Source of the DNA: WHSW01 sp963729075 | GTDB taxonomy: Bacteria; Actinomycetota; Thermoleophilia; Solirubrobacterales; 70-9 | NCBI GenBank assembly: GCA_963729075.1 | Contig: CAVSMU010000014.1 | Location: 124,001 to 188,000, forward strand | Length of the DNA stretch: 64,000 nt | Reading direction: 5' to 3' | Part shown: in pieces, positions 26,103 through 35,115 of the stretch | How the letters are laid out: the number at the start of each line of letters is the position of its first letter | Position numbering within the stretch: the stretch's first letter is position 1 | Program-made: the position numbers and the translations under genes | The notes under the pieces: generated by a model | Seen by the model: the letters and a program-made list of their open reading frames with translations, nothing else | What the model was told of the DNA's origin: nothing | Database searches by the model: none

Positions 26103-28445
26103 CTATCTGATGGTCCAGGCGTAATCGGTGACCTCGATCGCGACCTCCCCGTCACGGTCGGTGCTCAGGACGGGGACGCCGTGCTCGGCGAGGGTCGCGA
26201 GCGTGGCCGGCGCGGGATGGCCGTAGGGGTTGTCCTCGCCCGCGGAGATCACCGCGAGCCGCGGTTCGGCGACCTCGAGCAAGCCTGCGAGCTCGGCGTC
26301 CTCGCTGCCGTGGTGAGCGACCTTGAGCACGTCGACCCGCCCGGGGTCGACCGGCGCCAGCTCCGCCTCCGCGTCGCCGGCGAGCAGGGCCTCGAAGCCG
26401 CGCCAGCGCGCCAGGATGATCATCGAGAGCGCGTTCGGGTCCTCGACCGCAGCGCCACGCGCGGCGGCGAGGCGCTCCGCCGGCGGCCAGAGGACCTCGA
26501 GCCTGAGCGAGCCGGAGCGCAGCCGGGCGCCGGCCGCGACCCGAACGCGCCGGGCGCGGGTCGCTCGCGCTGCCGCAACAGTCGGCCGCCGGGCGCGGGC
26601 GAACACCAGGCGCCGTGTCGGCGTGCGCGCGAGCAGGTCCGCGGCGCCGCCGTCGTGGTCGTCCTCGGGATGGGTGATCACGAGCGCGGCGAGCCGCTCG
26701 ATCCCGCGCCCCTCGAGCTGCGCCGCGACCTCGCCGTCGGCGGGTCCGGCGTCGACCAGGACCGGGTCGCCGTCCACCGGCTCGAGCAGGATCGAGTCGC
26801 CCTGCCCCACGTCGAGGACGGTCAGGCGCAGGCCGGGCGGTGTCGCGCTCGCCCCAGGGCCCGGGAGCGCAGTAGCGCCGACGGTGATCAGCGCGGCGCC
26901 GATCGCCGCCAGGGCCGCCACCGCCCACGACCGCCGAGGAGGCCGACGCCCAGCGGGCGTCGCGGCCCTCAGGTAGCGCCGGCGGGTGGCCCACCGCACC
27001 GCCAGCGCCAGGCAGGCCCCGAGCAGCGCGTAGGTGAGCGCGAGGCCGAGCGGTGCCGTGAGCCCGACCTCGACCTCGGCGAAGGCGGGGCGTGCGAACC
27101 AGCTCGCGACCCGCGCGATGAACGCTGCGAGCAGGCCGGCGACCCAGGTCAGCGGCTCCACCGGCAGCCAGGCGACCTGCCCGGCCGCCGCGGCAAGCAT
27201 CCCCAGCCACATAACGGGCGCCACGGCCGGAAGCGCGACCAGGTTCGCGGGCAGGGCGACGACCGACACCGTGCCGAAGTGGTGCGCCATCAGGGGCGCG
27301 GTCGCGACCGTGGCCGAGACGGTGAGCGCGATCGCGTCTGCGAGCGCCCGGCGCCAGCCGCGCGCGTCGCCCGCAATCGCCGTGGCCAGCGGGGCCGAGG
27401 CGAGCAGGATCCCGGCGACGGCCGCAAAGCTGAGCTGCCAACCGATGTCCGCGCTCGCCCGCGGATCGAGGCCGAGCGTCGCGCAGGCCGCGAGCAGGAG
27501 CGCGTACCAGCGTGATCGCGCGCGTCCGGCGAGAGCTGCGACGATCCCGGCGGCACCCATGACCCCCGCCCGCTGGATCGAGGGTCCGGCGCCGGCAACG
27601 GGAACGTAGATCGCGATCAGCACCAGGATCCAGGCGAGCCGCGCGCGCAGCGGCACGTCCAGCACGGCGAGAAGCGCGGCGGCGAGTACGGCCAGCAGGA
27701 CCACGTTCTGGCCGCTCACCGCGAGCAGGTGGGCCAGCCCGGAGGCCTTGAACTCGTCGACCGTCGCCTCGTCGATGCGATCGTCCTGGCCGAGGACGAA
27801 GCCGCGCAGCAGGCTCGCCTCTTCGGCCCCGGTCCCCTCGCCCAGCGCCGCCTCGGCGCGCGCGCGAACGCCGTCGAGAACGCCGGTGATGCCGGTCCGC
27901 GCACCGGGGACGGTCTCGATCTCCTCCGTCGCCAGGACGGCGCGGATGCCGAGCCGCTCGAGCCGCGCTCGCTCCCAGTCGCCGGGCTCACGCAGTCTGC
28001 CCACGGCGCGTACGGCCGACCCCACCGCGAGGTCGGCGACCGGCTCCGAGGCCCGCATCTCCAGCCGGCCGTCCGGGGTCTCGACGCGAACGCTCACCTC
28101 ACCGGCCGACCGCGTGGGCACCGAGGTCACGAAGCCGCGAGCCACGACCTCGCCGGGCGCCGGGTCGAGCGCGCCGGCGTCGATCGCCGCCAGGCGCGCG
28201 GAGCCCGCGGCGAGCCCCGCCATCGTCATCGCCACGGCGAGGGCGGCGAGCCACACGGCCGCGGACACGAGTCGCGCGGGTTCTCGCGGCCTGGCGACGA
28301 TCAGGAGCGCTACGGCCAGCGCGGCGGCGGCGATCAACGCGCCGCCACCGCCCGTGCGGGGCACGAGCGGGGATGCGGCCAGCCCCGTCGTCGCCCCGCC
28401 GAGCGCGGCGAACCGCCACGCGATGCCTAGGCGTGCTGCGCTCAC
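26103..28445 (-). CDS. comEC: ComEC/Rec2 DNA-uptake channel
   Basis: ComEC forms the inner-membrane channel for transforming DNA. A GTG at 28445 gives 780 aa; the longer upstream frame lies over comEA. The order is an N-terminal helix bundle with an OB-like domain (EVVARGFVTSVPTRSAGEVSV), the competence domain with GLAHLLAVSGQNVVLLAVLAA and GPSIQRAGVMGAAGIVAAL, then a C-terminal metallo-beta-lactamase domain with LDVGQGDSILLEP, THPEDDHDGGAADLL and KVAHHGSEDAEL. Both halves look intact. comEA is just upstream. Confidence 0.94.
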   Translation of the reverse strand: MSAARLGIAWRFAALGGATTGLAASPLVPRTGGGGALIAAAALAVALLIVARPREPARLVSAAVWLAALAVAMTMAGLAAGSARLAAIDAGALDPAPGEVVARGFVTSVPTRSAGEVSVRVETPDGRLEMRASEPVADLAVGSAVRAVGRLREPGDWERARLERLGIRAVLATEEIETVPGARTGITGVLDGVRARAEAALGEGTGAEEASLLRGFVLGQDDRIDEATVDEFKASGLAHLLAVSGQNVVLLAVLAAALLAVLDVPLRARLAWILVLIAIYVPVAGAGPSIQRAGVMGAAGIVAALAGRARSRWYALLLAACATLGLDPRASADIGWQLSFAAVAGILLASAPLATAIAGDARGWRRALADAIALTVSATVATAPLMAHHFGTVSVVALPANLVALPAVAPVMWLGMLAAAAGQVAWLPVEPLTWVAGLLAAFIARVASWFARPAFAEVEVGLTAPLGLALTYALLGACLALAVRWATRRRYLRAATPAGRRPPRRSWAVAALAAIGAALITVGATALPGPGASATPPGLRLTVLDVGQGDSILLEPVDGDPVLVDAGPADGEVAAQLEGRGIERLAALVITHPEDDHDGGAADLLARTPTRRLVFARARRPTVAAARATRARRVRVAAGARLRSGSLRLEVLWPPAERLAAARGAAVEDPNALSMIILARWRGFEALLAGDAEAELAPVDPGRVDVLKVAHHGSEDAELAGLLEVAEPRLAVISAGEDNPYGHPAPATLATLAEHGVPVLSTDRDGEVAIEVTDYAWTIR

Positions 28446-28474
28446 GCCTCGGGGCACCGGGGATCGGTGCGGGC

Positions 28475-29059
28475 TCAGGGCGCGAGGCCCTCCCGGAGCG
28501 CCTCCATGGTCGCCGGCCCGATGCCGCTGATCTCGTCGAGCTGCTCGATCGATCCGACCCCACCGTGCTCGTCGCGGAACTCGAGGATGTCCTCCGCCGT
28601 CACGGGCCCGATGCCCTCGATCGTGTCGAGCTGCTCGACCGTCGCCGTCCCGAGGCTGATCGGCCCCTCGGTCGCGGCCGAGCCGACGGGGCTGCCCGCG
28701 GTCGGCGATCGCGACGGCAGGACCACCTGCTGGCCGTCGGCGAGCTCGGCCGCGAGGTTGAGCCCATCGGGCAGCGCCTGGGAGGTCGCACCGCCCGCGC
28801 GCTCGATCGCGTCGGTGACCCGCGATCCCTGCGGGAGGCGGTAGACGCCCGGGTCGCGCACCTCGCCCGCGACGTGCACGACGAGGCCCTCTCCCCCGTG
28901 CTCGACCTCGAACGAGCCCGCGCCGGCGGCCCCGTGCGCGTCCACCACCCCTCCGCGCTCGGGGTCGGCGTCGGAACGCAGCCATCGCACGGCAACGAGC
29001 AACACCGCGACCGCGATCGCCGCGTACACGAGCATCTGCGCCCGGCTGAGCTCCGGCAT
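28475..29059 (-). CDS. comEA: ComEA DNA receptor
   Basis: A 194-aa membrane-anchored DNA-binding protein for competence. A single N-terminal helix (MLVYAAIAVAVLLVAVRWL) is followed by a SLBB domain (LVVHVAGEVRDPGVYRLPQG) and a C-terminal pair of helix-hairpin-helix motifs (VEQLDTIEGIGPVTAEDILEF and IEQLDEISGIGPATMEAL). It precedes comEC by 29 bp. Pilus genes needed for full transformation are not in the window. Confidence 0.93.
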   Translation of the reverse strand: MPELSRAQMLVYAAIAVAVLLVAVRWLRSDADPERGGVVDAHGAAGAGSFEVEHGGEGLVVHVAGEVRDPGVYRLPQGSRVTDAIERAGGATSQALPDGLNLAAELADGQQVVLPSRSPTAGSPVGSAATEGPISLGTATVEQLDTIEGIGPVTAEDILEFRDEHGGVGSIEQLDEISGIGPATMEALREGLAP

Positions 29060-29115
29060 GCCGCGATCGTGGCGAGCCCCACCGCGCCGGTGGCGCGCGT
29101 TTCGTGTCGCGAGAG

Positions 29116-29382
29116 CTACGCGATCCGAAAGCCCTCGAGGCCCTCGGGCTCTTCCTGAAACTCCTCGACGCGGTCGACCACCGCGCGCTCGGGCCCGCGG
29201 CGGCAGAAGCGCAGCATCGATTCGACCGCCTCCGGATCGCCCTCGAACACGGCCTCGACGGCGCCGTCGCTGCGGTTGCTCACCCACCCCGAGACGCCCC
29301 GCGACTGCGCCATCCGGCGGACCGTGTCACGGAAGAACACTCCCTGGACCCGCCCATGGACTATCACTCGGCGCCTGACCAT
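29116..29382 (-). CDS. Acylphosphatase
   Basis: An 88-aa acylphosphatase that hydrolyses carboxyl-phosphate bonds. The catalytic Arg is in VHGRVQGVFFRDTVRRMAQ and the catalytic Asn in GWVSNRSDGAVEAVFEGD, both in the expected places. The domain ends normally (FRIA). It sits upstream of comEA on the same strand with a 56-bp gap. Confidence 0.93.
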   Translation of the reverse strand: MVRRRVIVHGRVQGVFFRDTVRRMAQSRGVSGWVSNRSDGAVEAVFEGDPEAVESMLRFCRRGPERAVVDRVEEFQEEPEGLEGFRIA

Positions 29383-29436
29383 CGACTAGTCCTTACAGCC
29401 TGCCTCCCCTGAACAGACCGTCGCCCGGAGTTGTTC

Positions 29437-29841
29437 TTATTCGTCTTCTTCGTAGTCGTCGTAGCCGGCGGCCTGGGTGGCGAGCCGGCGGCTGTAGAGC
29501 TCGTCGGCGGAAACCGCGGGCGACTGGACCGAGACGAGGGCCAGCGGCTGATCGCCGTCGTTGGCGACGGCGTGGTCGGTGGCCGGTGGGATCAGGACGA
29601 GGTCGCCGACCTCGAGCCGTTGCGTGTCGCCGGTGGCCGACATCGTGCCGGTGCCCGTGACCACCACGTAGACCTGCTCCGCCTCCTCGTGGGAGCGCAA
29701 CTCCTCCGAGACGCCGGCCGGGACCTCGAGCCAGTTGACCGAGACGTGCCGCGACCCGAGCTCTCCCGCGTCCATGAGGATGTGCGGGCGAAGCCCGTGG
29801 ACCTCCTTCGTCGCCGAATCCGCGAACCGCCTGACGAGCAC
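29437..29841 (-). CDS. Cupin-domain protein
   Basis: A 134-aa single cupin. Metal-binding motif 1 appears as LRSHEEAEQVYVVVTGTGTM and motif 2 as LVLIPPATDHAVANDGDQPL, so a metal site with one Glu and two or three His is likely. The C-terminus is short, acidic and Tyr-rich (AAGYDDYEEDE). Function (enzyme or binding protein) cannot be assigned. Confidence 0.8.
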   Translation of the reverse strand: MLVRRFADSATKEVHGLRPHILMDAGELGSRHVSVNWLEVPAGVSEELRSHEEAEQVYVVVTGTGTMSATGDTQRLEVGDLVLIPPATDHAVANDGDQPLALVSVQSPAVSADELYSRRLATQAAGYDDYEEDE

Positions 29842-29864
29842 GCGAGCTTTCTACCAGACCTTGC

Positions 29865-30284
29865 CTACTTACGCTTGGCCTTCCACTCGACGACGCCGCT
29901 GTGGCACTCGCCGCCGTCGTACTCCATCTCGTAGGTAATCGTGCCGGTGGCTCTGCGCGCGCCCACCTTTCCCCTCACGACCGACGTCGCCATCTGCACC
30001 CCGGGACTGGGATCCTCGACCACGAGCCGGTCCTTGAACCGGCCGCGGGCGTTCAGGCGGTCGGGGTGCGTGGCGCCTCCCTGCCGGGGCTGGCTGCCGT
30101 CCGAGCATGCGACCCGGACCTGCTCGTACTCGAAGATCAGGTCGCGGCCCGTGACCTTGAGCTTGACCGGCATCGCCCCGTCCCCGACCGCGGCACCCCT
30201 GTAGGTGGCAGCGGACGCCGGAACTGCCGCGACTGCGAGCAGTGCGAGCGCGAGCGCGAGCGCCCGCCCCCCGACCCGCCTCAC
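29865..30284 (-). CDS. Secreted hypothetical protein
   Basis: A 139-aa exported protein. The signal peptide is clear (GRALALALALLAVAAVPASA, cleavage likely after ASA). The mature part has two Cys (VACSDGS and DGGECHSGVVEWKAK) that could form a disulfide and is mostly beta-rich. Similar small secreted proteins occur in Solirubrobacterales, with no known function. The GTG start overlaps the leuS stop by 4 bp, so it is translationally coupled to leuS. Confidence 0.7.
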   Translation of the reverse strand: MRRVGGRALALALALLAVAAVPASAATYRGAAVGDGAMPVKLKVTGRDLIFEYEQVRVACSDGSQPRQGGATHPDRLNARGRFKDRLVVEDPSPGVQMATSVVRGKVGARRATGTITYEMEYDGGECHSGVVEWKAKRK

Positions 30285-32782
30285 CGTACGACGAGGTTGA
30301 CGAGCTTTCCGGGGACGACTACCTCCTTGACGACCTCCTTGCCGTCGAGGTGGCGGCGAACGTTCTCGCTCGCGCGGGCCAGCTCGAGCAGCTCCTGCTC
30401 GCCGGCGTCGACCGCCGCCTCGATCTGGTCGCGGCGCCTGCCGTTGACCTGGACGACCAGGGTGAACGTGTCATGTGAGAGCAGCTCGGGGTCGGCCTGT
30501 GGCCAGGGCTGCTCCCAGACGCGATTACCGGTGAGGGCGTCGTAGGCCTCGGACGCGAGGTGGGGGGCGAACGGGAAGATCAGCGATGCCGCGGTAGCGG
30601 TCGCGAAGCGCAGCGCCGCCTCGCCCTCCCGATCGCCGTAGAGCGAGTCCTTGAGCCGGTAGGCATCGTTGACGAGCTCCATCACCGCGGCGATGGCGGT
30701 GTGCAGCGCGAAGCCGTGCTCGATGTCGTGGGTGACCTTGTCGATGGCCCAATGCGCCTTCGCCAACAGCTCGCGGCCGGGGCCCGCCGCCGGAACGCCG
30801 GCGTCGTCGTCGCGCTCGGTGCGCGTGGCGACCTCGAGCTGGAGGCGCCAGAGCCGGACCAGGAAGCGATGCACGCCCTCGACCCCCTCGGCCACCCAGT
30901 CGCCGCCGCGCTCGGGGGGCCCCAGGAAGGAGACGTAGGTGCGGGCGGTATCGGCGCCGTAGCGTTCCACCGTATCGACGGCGCTCACCGTGTTGCCCTT
31001 CGACGATGACATCTTGGCGCCGCCCATCGTGATCATCCCCTGGGTGAACAGGCGCGCGAATGGCTCCTCGACGCTCAGCATGCCCATGTCCGCGAGCGCC
31101 TTGGTGAAAAAGCGCGCGTACATCAGGTGGAGGATCGCGTGCTCGACGCCGCCGATGTACTGGTCGACCGGCATCCAGTAGTCGGCCACGTCCCGATCGA
31201 ACGGAAGCCGGTCGTTGTGGGGGTCGAGGTAGCGCAGGAAGTACCACGACGAGTCGACGAAGGTGTCCATGGTGTCGGTCTCACGGCGCGCGGGTCCGCC
31301 ACATCGCGGACAGGTCGTGTTGACCCAGTCCTCCGCCGTCGCGAGCGGGCTGCGGCCCTTGGGCGCGTAGTCCTCGATGTCCGGGAGCTCGACCGGCAGC
31401 TGCTCGTCGGGCACCGGGACGATGCCGTCGGTGTCGCAGTAGACGACCGGGATCGGGCAGCCCCAGTAGCGCTGGCGGGAGAGCAGCCAGTCGCGGAGGC
31501 GGTAGTTGACCGCGGGATGGCCGAGGCCGCGTTGCTCCAGGTCGGCGACGATCGCGCGCTTGGCCTCCACCGAGCCAAGACCGTCGTAGTCGCCGCTGTT
31601 CACCAACACCTCGTCGTCGGTGTGGCCCAGGAACGGCTCGCCGAGCGGCTCGTCGGATCCCTCCTCCCCGCGCGGGACGACCACCCGGCGGATCGGCAGC
31701 CCGAAGGCGGTCGCGAAATCGAAGTCGCGGTGGTCGTGGGCCGGCACGGCCATCAGCGCGCCGGTGCCGTACTCCATCAGCACGTAGTCGGCGACGAACA
31801 TCGGGATCTGCTCGCCGTTGACCGGATTGGTGATCGTGCGACCGAGCGGCACGCCGGTCTTCGCCCGCTCCTCGGAGCCGCGCTCCGCGGCGGTCTCCCG
31901 GATCGACTCGTCGACGTAGGCGCGGACCTCGGCCTCGTGCTCGGTACCGGCGGCGAGCCGCTCGACGTCGGCGTGCTCGGGGGCGAGGACGAAGAACGTG
32001 GCGCCGAAGAGGGTGTCCGGACGCGTCGTGAAGACCGGGAAGTCGATCCCGAGCTCCTCGCAGCGGAAGGTGACCTCGGCGCCCTCGGAGCGGCCGATCC
32101 AGTTGCGCTGCATGGTGACGACGTGCTCCGGCCAGGACTCGAGCAGGTCGAAGTCGGCGAGCAGCCGGTCCGCGTACTCGGTGATCGCAAAGAACCACTG
32201 CTCGAGGTTGAGCGCCTCGACCAGCGAGCCGCAGCGCTCGCAGCGCCCGTCGATCACCTGCTCGTTGGCGAGCACGGTCTGATCGACGGGGCACCACTGC
32301 ACCGGCGCCTCGGCCCGGTAGGCGAGGCCGCGCTCGAACAGGCGCAGGAAGATCCACTGGGTCCAGCGGTAGTACTCCGGCGCGTGGCTGGCGAGCTCAC
32401 GCGACCAGTCGATCGAGATCCCCCAGGCGCGAAACTGCTCGCGGTAGGCGGCGATGGAGGCCTCGACCGCGTCGCGCGGGTGCTGGCCCGTGTTGATCGC
32501 GTTGTTCTCGGCCGGGAGCCCGAACGCGTCGTAGCCCATCGGGTGCAGGACCTGGTAGCCGTTGCGGCGGCGGAAGTGGGCGATCGCGTCGCCGAGCGCG
32601 TAGTTCTTCAGGTGGCCGACATGGGGCTCGCCCGACGGATAGGGCAGCATCTCGAGCACGTAGTTCTTCGGCTTCGAGTCGTCGAAGCCGGGCTGTCCGG
32701 GATTCGGCACCTCCCAGGTGCGCTCCTCGGCCCACACGGTCTGCCAGCGGCGCTCGATCCGATGGGGGTCATAGCGGTCCAT
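30281..32782 (-). CDS. leuS: Leucyl-tRNA synthetase
   Basis: A class I synthetase of 833 aa. The ATG at 32782 (MDRYDPHRIERRWQ) is the family start. The HIGH-like motif is in PYPSGEPHVGHLKNY, the CP1 editing domain spans about residues 220-420 (TTRPDTLFGATFFVLAPEH), a zinc-like Cys pair set is seen (CERCGS and CPRCGG), and the KMSKS motif is KMSSSKGN. The C-terminal anticodon domain ends in VVKEVVVPGKLVNLVVR. No T-box leader is visible upstream. Confidence 0.97.
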   Translation of the reverse strand: MDRYDPHRIERRWQTVWAEERTWEVPNPGQPGFDDSKPKNYVLEMLPYPSGEPHVGHLKNYALGDAIAHFRRRNGYQVLHPMGYDAFGLPAENNAINTGQHPRDAVEASIAAYREQFRAWGISIDWSRELASHAPEYYRWTQWIFLRLFERGLAYRAEAPVQWCPVDQTVLANEQVIDGRCERCGSLVEALNLEQWFFAITEYADRLLADFDLLESWPEHVVTMQRNWIGRSEGAEVTFRCEELGIDFPVFTTRPDTLFGATFFVLAPEHADVERLAAGTEHEAEVRAYVDESIRETAAERGSEERAKTGVPLGRTITNPVNGEQIPMFVADYVLMEYGTGALMAVPAHDHRDFDFATAFGLPIRRVVVPRGEEGSDEPLGEPFLGHTDDEVLVNSGDYDGLGSVEAKRAIVADLEQRGLGHPAVNYRLRDWLLSRQRYWGCPIPVVYCDTDGIVPVPDEQLPVELPDIEDYAPKGRSPLATAEDWVNTTCPRCGGPARRETDTMDTFVDSSWYFLRYLDPHNDRLPFDRDVADYWMPVDQYIGGVEHAILHLMYARFFTKALADMGMLSVEEPFARLFTQGMITMGGAKMSSSKGNTVSAVDTVERYGADTARTYVSFLGPPERGGDWVAEGVEGVHRFLVRLWRLQLEVATRTERDDDAGVPAAGPGRELLAKAHWAIDKVTHDIEHGFALHTAIAAVMELVNDAYRLKDSLYGDREGEAALRFATATAASLIFPFAPHLASEAYDALTGNRVWEQPWPQADPELLSHDTFTLVVQVNGRRRDQIEAAVDAGEQELLELARASENVRRHLDGKEVVKEVVVPGKLVNLVVR

Positions 32783-32869
32783 CGGTACCGATATTACGAG
32801 CGCCTCCGATCGCACACCGATGTGGACCCGGGCGTAGACTCGCGCGCAGAGCGAATCGAGGAGGTTGCG

Positions 32870-33094
32870 ATGGGACGTCTGATCAGACTCGACCGAACCG
32901 GGCACACGACCCTGGCCAAGTGGAGGACGGGCGACGGGTCGGGCGAGGAGCGGGCGGCGGCCGCCTTTCGAGCCGAGCTCGAGCGGGGCATGGTCGCATC
33001 GGTGAGCTACGACGACGGCACGGCGGAGGTTGTCCGCAAGCTGCCGCTCGACGCCGAGCTCGTGGTGCTGCGGCGCCCGATCGCGGGCGGCTGA
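32870..33094 (+). CDS. Small conserved-type hypothetical protein (74 aa)
   Basis: A short gene with a strong ribosome site (GAGGAGG six bases before the ATG). The protein starts MGRLIRLDRTGHTTLAKW and ends LPLDAELVVLRRPIAGG, with a charged helical middle (ERAAAAFRAELERGMVASVSY). I recall similar actinobacterial small proteins of unknown role. A TAGACT -10-like hexamer near 32836 lies in the gap to the divergent leuS. Confidence 0.7.
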   Translation: MGRLIRLDRTGHTTLAKWRTGDGSGEERAAAAFRAELERGMVASVSYDDGTAEVVRKLPLDAELVVLRRPIAGG

Positions 33095-33117
33095 GCGGGC
33101 GGCACGGCAGCGGCGAG

Positions 33118-33908
33118 GTGAGCGCAACCGAGGCGACGGCGCCCGGACGCGTCGCGAACGGCCTCGACGAGGCGGCGCGCCTTCACTGGCGCGAGGACGC
33201 GAGCGAGGCGACGCTGCGGCGGGATGGGCGGCGGTGGACCGCCTGGACGGCCTGGATCGTCACCGTGTTCTGCGTCCCCGGGGTGCTGCTGGTCGCGATC
33301 GAGCCCCTGACCTTCCCGGCCGCAGCGATCTGCTTCGCGCACGCGTGGGCGATCCCGCGGATCCAGGCGCGCCGCGGCGCGCGCCAGGTGGTGCCGATCG
33401 GAAGCGAGCGCAGCGCGGGGCGGCGGGCGGACGCGGCCCGTGGCCCCGAGCGGGTGGCGCTGGGGTTGCTCGGCGACCTCGTCGGACACGCCCAGCGCGA
33501 CCTGCTTGCGGCGACCGGGCTGGCGCTCGAGCGCGGCGGGCTGGGCGTCTGGCTGATCGGCGAGCAGGGCGCGATCCTGATCCGGCCCGGTGGTAGGCGC
33601 GTGGACTGCTGGTGCGTGCGGGTCGCGGAGCAGCAACAGGCGCCTCAACACAGGCGCCTCAACACAAGGCGCCTCAACAGCGGCGCGGCTCGGCTACGCC
33701 TCGCAGGCGGCGCGGCTCGGCTACGCCTCGCGAGGAGCTGCCGGCCGGCGACCGAGTGGCGCACCTGCTGCTCGCCCTGCGCGAGGACGAGCTTGGGTTC
33801 GCGAAGGTGGCCAACCTCGGCTTCTCGGGTGCGCGCTGGCGGGTGCGGCAACACCTGCCGGCGGTCTCGCGGCCGGCGCTCGACGCCGCGCGCGCCGCGG
33901 TGGGCTAA
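33118..33908 (+). pseudogene. Membrane protein gene split by a repeat array
   Basis: The first part from the GTG at 33118 encodes a protein with two membrane helices (WIVTVFCVPGVLLVAIEPL and TFPAAAICFAHAWAIPRI), then a soluble domain ending GGRRVDCWCVRVAE. A stretch of about 104 bp of tandem repeats follows (33631-33734). The original sequence resumes in another frame as ELPAGDRVAHLLLALREDEL, GFAKVANLGFSGARWRVR and AARAAVG, ending at 33908. Since 104 is not a multiple of three, the insertion shifts the frame. The stop overlaps the stop of the convergent FMN reductase gene. Function unknown. Confidence 0.7.
33637..33733. repeat. Two-part tandem repeat array
   Basis: Three head-to-tail copies of a 14-15-bp unit (CAGGCGCCTCAACA twice, then CAAGGCGCCTCAACA; 33637-33679) are followed by two 27-bp copies of a unit starting GCGGCGCGGCTCGGCTACG (33680-33706 and 33707-33733). 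The junction of the two unit types is also present as a single copy at 24019-24048. The array interrupts a reading frame. Confidence 0.85.
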
Positions 33909-34474
33909 GCAGCCAGCGGCTGGTGGCGCGCCTCGACCGAGTCGACGAGCGCCGCGAGGACGTCGGCGCATCGCAGGTCGAGCTCCGCGGAGTGCAGCGC
34001 TCCCGACTCGTCGAATGCGTCGTCGGCCTTCGCGACGGGCAGGTCGAGGTCGACGACCCGGGCGCCTGTGTGGGCGAGCACCTTGCGCAGCTCCGCCTGC
34101 GCCCAGACGGCGCCGAAGCTGCCGGTGCTGGCCCCGATCACGGCGACGGGCTTGTTCTGGAGCACGGTCCTCGCGCGCGGGCGCGAGGCCCAGTCGATCG
34201 CGTTCTTCAGCACGCCCGGGATCGAGGCGTTGTACTCGGGGGTGGCGATCAGCAGGGCGTCGGCTGACGCGATCGCCCGCCGCAGGTCGGCGACCGGCGC
34301 CGGCGCGAGGTCGGTGTCGCTGTCGGCGTCGTACGGGGGGATCGACCGCAGGCCGTCCCAGATCTCGACCTCGACGCCGGCCGGCGCCCGCTCCGCGACG
34401 TAGCGGAGCAGGCGCGCGTTGTGCGAGTCGCGGCGAAGGCTGCCGGCGATCGCGAGGATCCGCATCGTGGTCAC
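33905..34474 (-). CDS. NADPH-dependent FMN reductase (flavodoxin-like fold)
   Basis: A 189-aa flavin reductase of the ArsH/ChrR/SsuE-like group. The FMN phosphate loop is GSLRRDSHNARLL and the second FMN motif is PEYNASIPGVLKNAIDWASR. The substrate (quinone, chromate, azo or free flavin) cannot be told. The GTG at 34474 overlaps the YceI stop (GTGA); an ATG three codons later is an alternative start. It is the second gene of the unit controlled from the MarR/YceI divergent promoter. Confidence 0.9.
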   Translation of the reverse strand: MTTMRILAIAGSLRRDSHNARLLRYVAERAPAGVEVEIWDGLRSIPPYDADSDTDLAPAPVADLRRAIASADALLIATPEYNASIPGVLKNAIDWASRPRARTVLQNKPVAVIGASTGSFGAVWAQAELRKVLAHTGARVVDLDLPVAKADDAFDESGALHSAELDLRCADVLAALVDSVEARHQPLAA

Positions 34475-35019
34475 TCGCGGTCGAGCTCGAGCTCGACGAT
34501 GAGCTTGACGTCGTTACCGAGCGCGACGCCGCCGCCGGGGATGTCCATCTGCCAGTTCATGCCGAAGGCGGTGCGGTCGATCACCGTTTCGAGCGCGAGG
34601 GCGAGCTTCTCGCCGCCGCCCGGTCCGGGCACGGGCCCCCGCAGGCGTCCGGTCGCCTCGACGGGCAGCGAGAAGCCGGCCATCGACAACTCGCCGGTGA
34701 CGGTCAGGTCGTCGTCGGAGCCGGTGATCTCGGTCGAGCGGAAGCGGACGTCGGGATTGCGCTCGGCGTCGAAGAACTCGGGCGAGAGCAGGTGCGGCCG
34801 GATGTTCTCGTCGTCGACGCTGATGCTCTCCACGGCGACCCCGCCCTCGAGCCGCAGCCTGTCGTCGTCCGCGACCAGCGTGGCCTCGATGGGTTTGAAG
34901 CCGCCGCGGAAGATCGAGACGCCGGCGTGCTCGACCTCGAAGTTGGCGTTCGAGTGGATCGGGTCGGCGGTGTAGGTGCCGCTTGGAATGCGGGTTGCCG
35001 ACTGGGTCGGTGCGCTCAT
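34471..35019 (-). CDS. YceI family protein
   Basis: A 182-aa lipocalin-like beta-barrel that binds isoprenoid-type lipids in characterised members. The start ATG at 35019 follows a strong AAGGAGG site with good spacing; an upstream ATG at 35043 is less likely. Marks are YTADPIHSNANFEVEHAGVS, FDAERNPDVRFRSTEI, VTGELSMAGFSLPV and FGMNWQMDIPGGGVALGNDV. No signal peptide, so cytoplasmic. Divergent from a marR gene and followed by the flavin reductase. Confidence 0.92.
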   Translation of the reverse strand: MSAPTQSATRIPSGTYTADPIHSNANFEVEHAGVSIFRGGFKPIEATLVADDDRLRLEGGVAVESISVDDENIRPHLLSPEFFDAERNPDVRFRSTEITGSDDDLTVTGELSMAGFSLPVEATGRLRGPVPGPGGGEKLALALETVIDRTAFGMNWQMDIPGGGVALGNDVKLIVELELDRE

Positions 35020-35038
35020 GTCATCCTCCTTAGATGTA

Positions 35039-35103
35039 CGCACAACTATTGCTACTGCAAGAAGTGTAGCGGGATATCCTTGCTATGTCAACAGTTGTGT
35101 GCG
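35039..35103. promoter_or_regulatory. Operator-like inverted repeats between yceI and marR
   Basis: The divergent promoter region contains CGCACAACT at 35039-35047 and its inverted counterpart AGTTGTGTGCG at 35093-35103. Each lies in an imperfect dyad (ACAACTATTG and CAACAGTTGTG), the sort of site bound by MarR dimers. This is the most AT-rich stretch in the neighbourhood and fits autoregulation of marR together with yceI and the flavin reductase. Confidence 0.55.
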
Positions 35104-35115
35104 AAACTAGGTGCG

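Noticed and set aside
32783..32869. T-box riboswitch upstream of leuS
   Set aside because: The 87-bp gap is too short and has no specifier or antiterminator features.
33637..33733. CRISPR array
   Set aside because: Units are directly tandem with no spacers, of two different types and too short; no cas genes are present.
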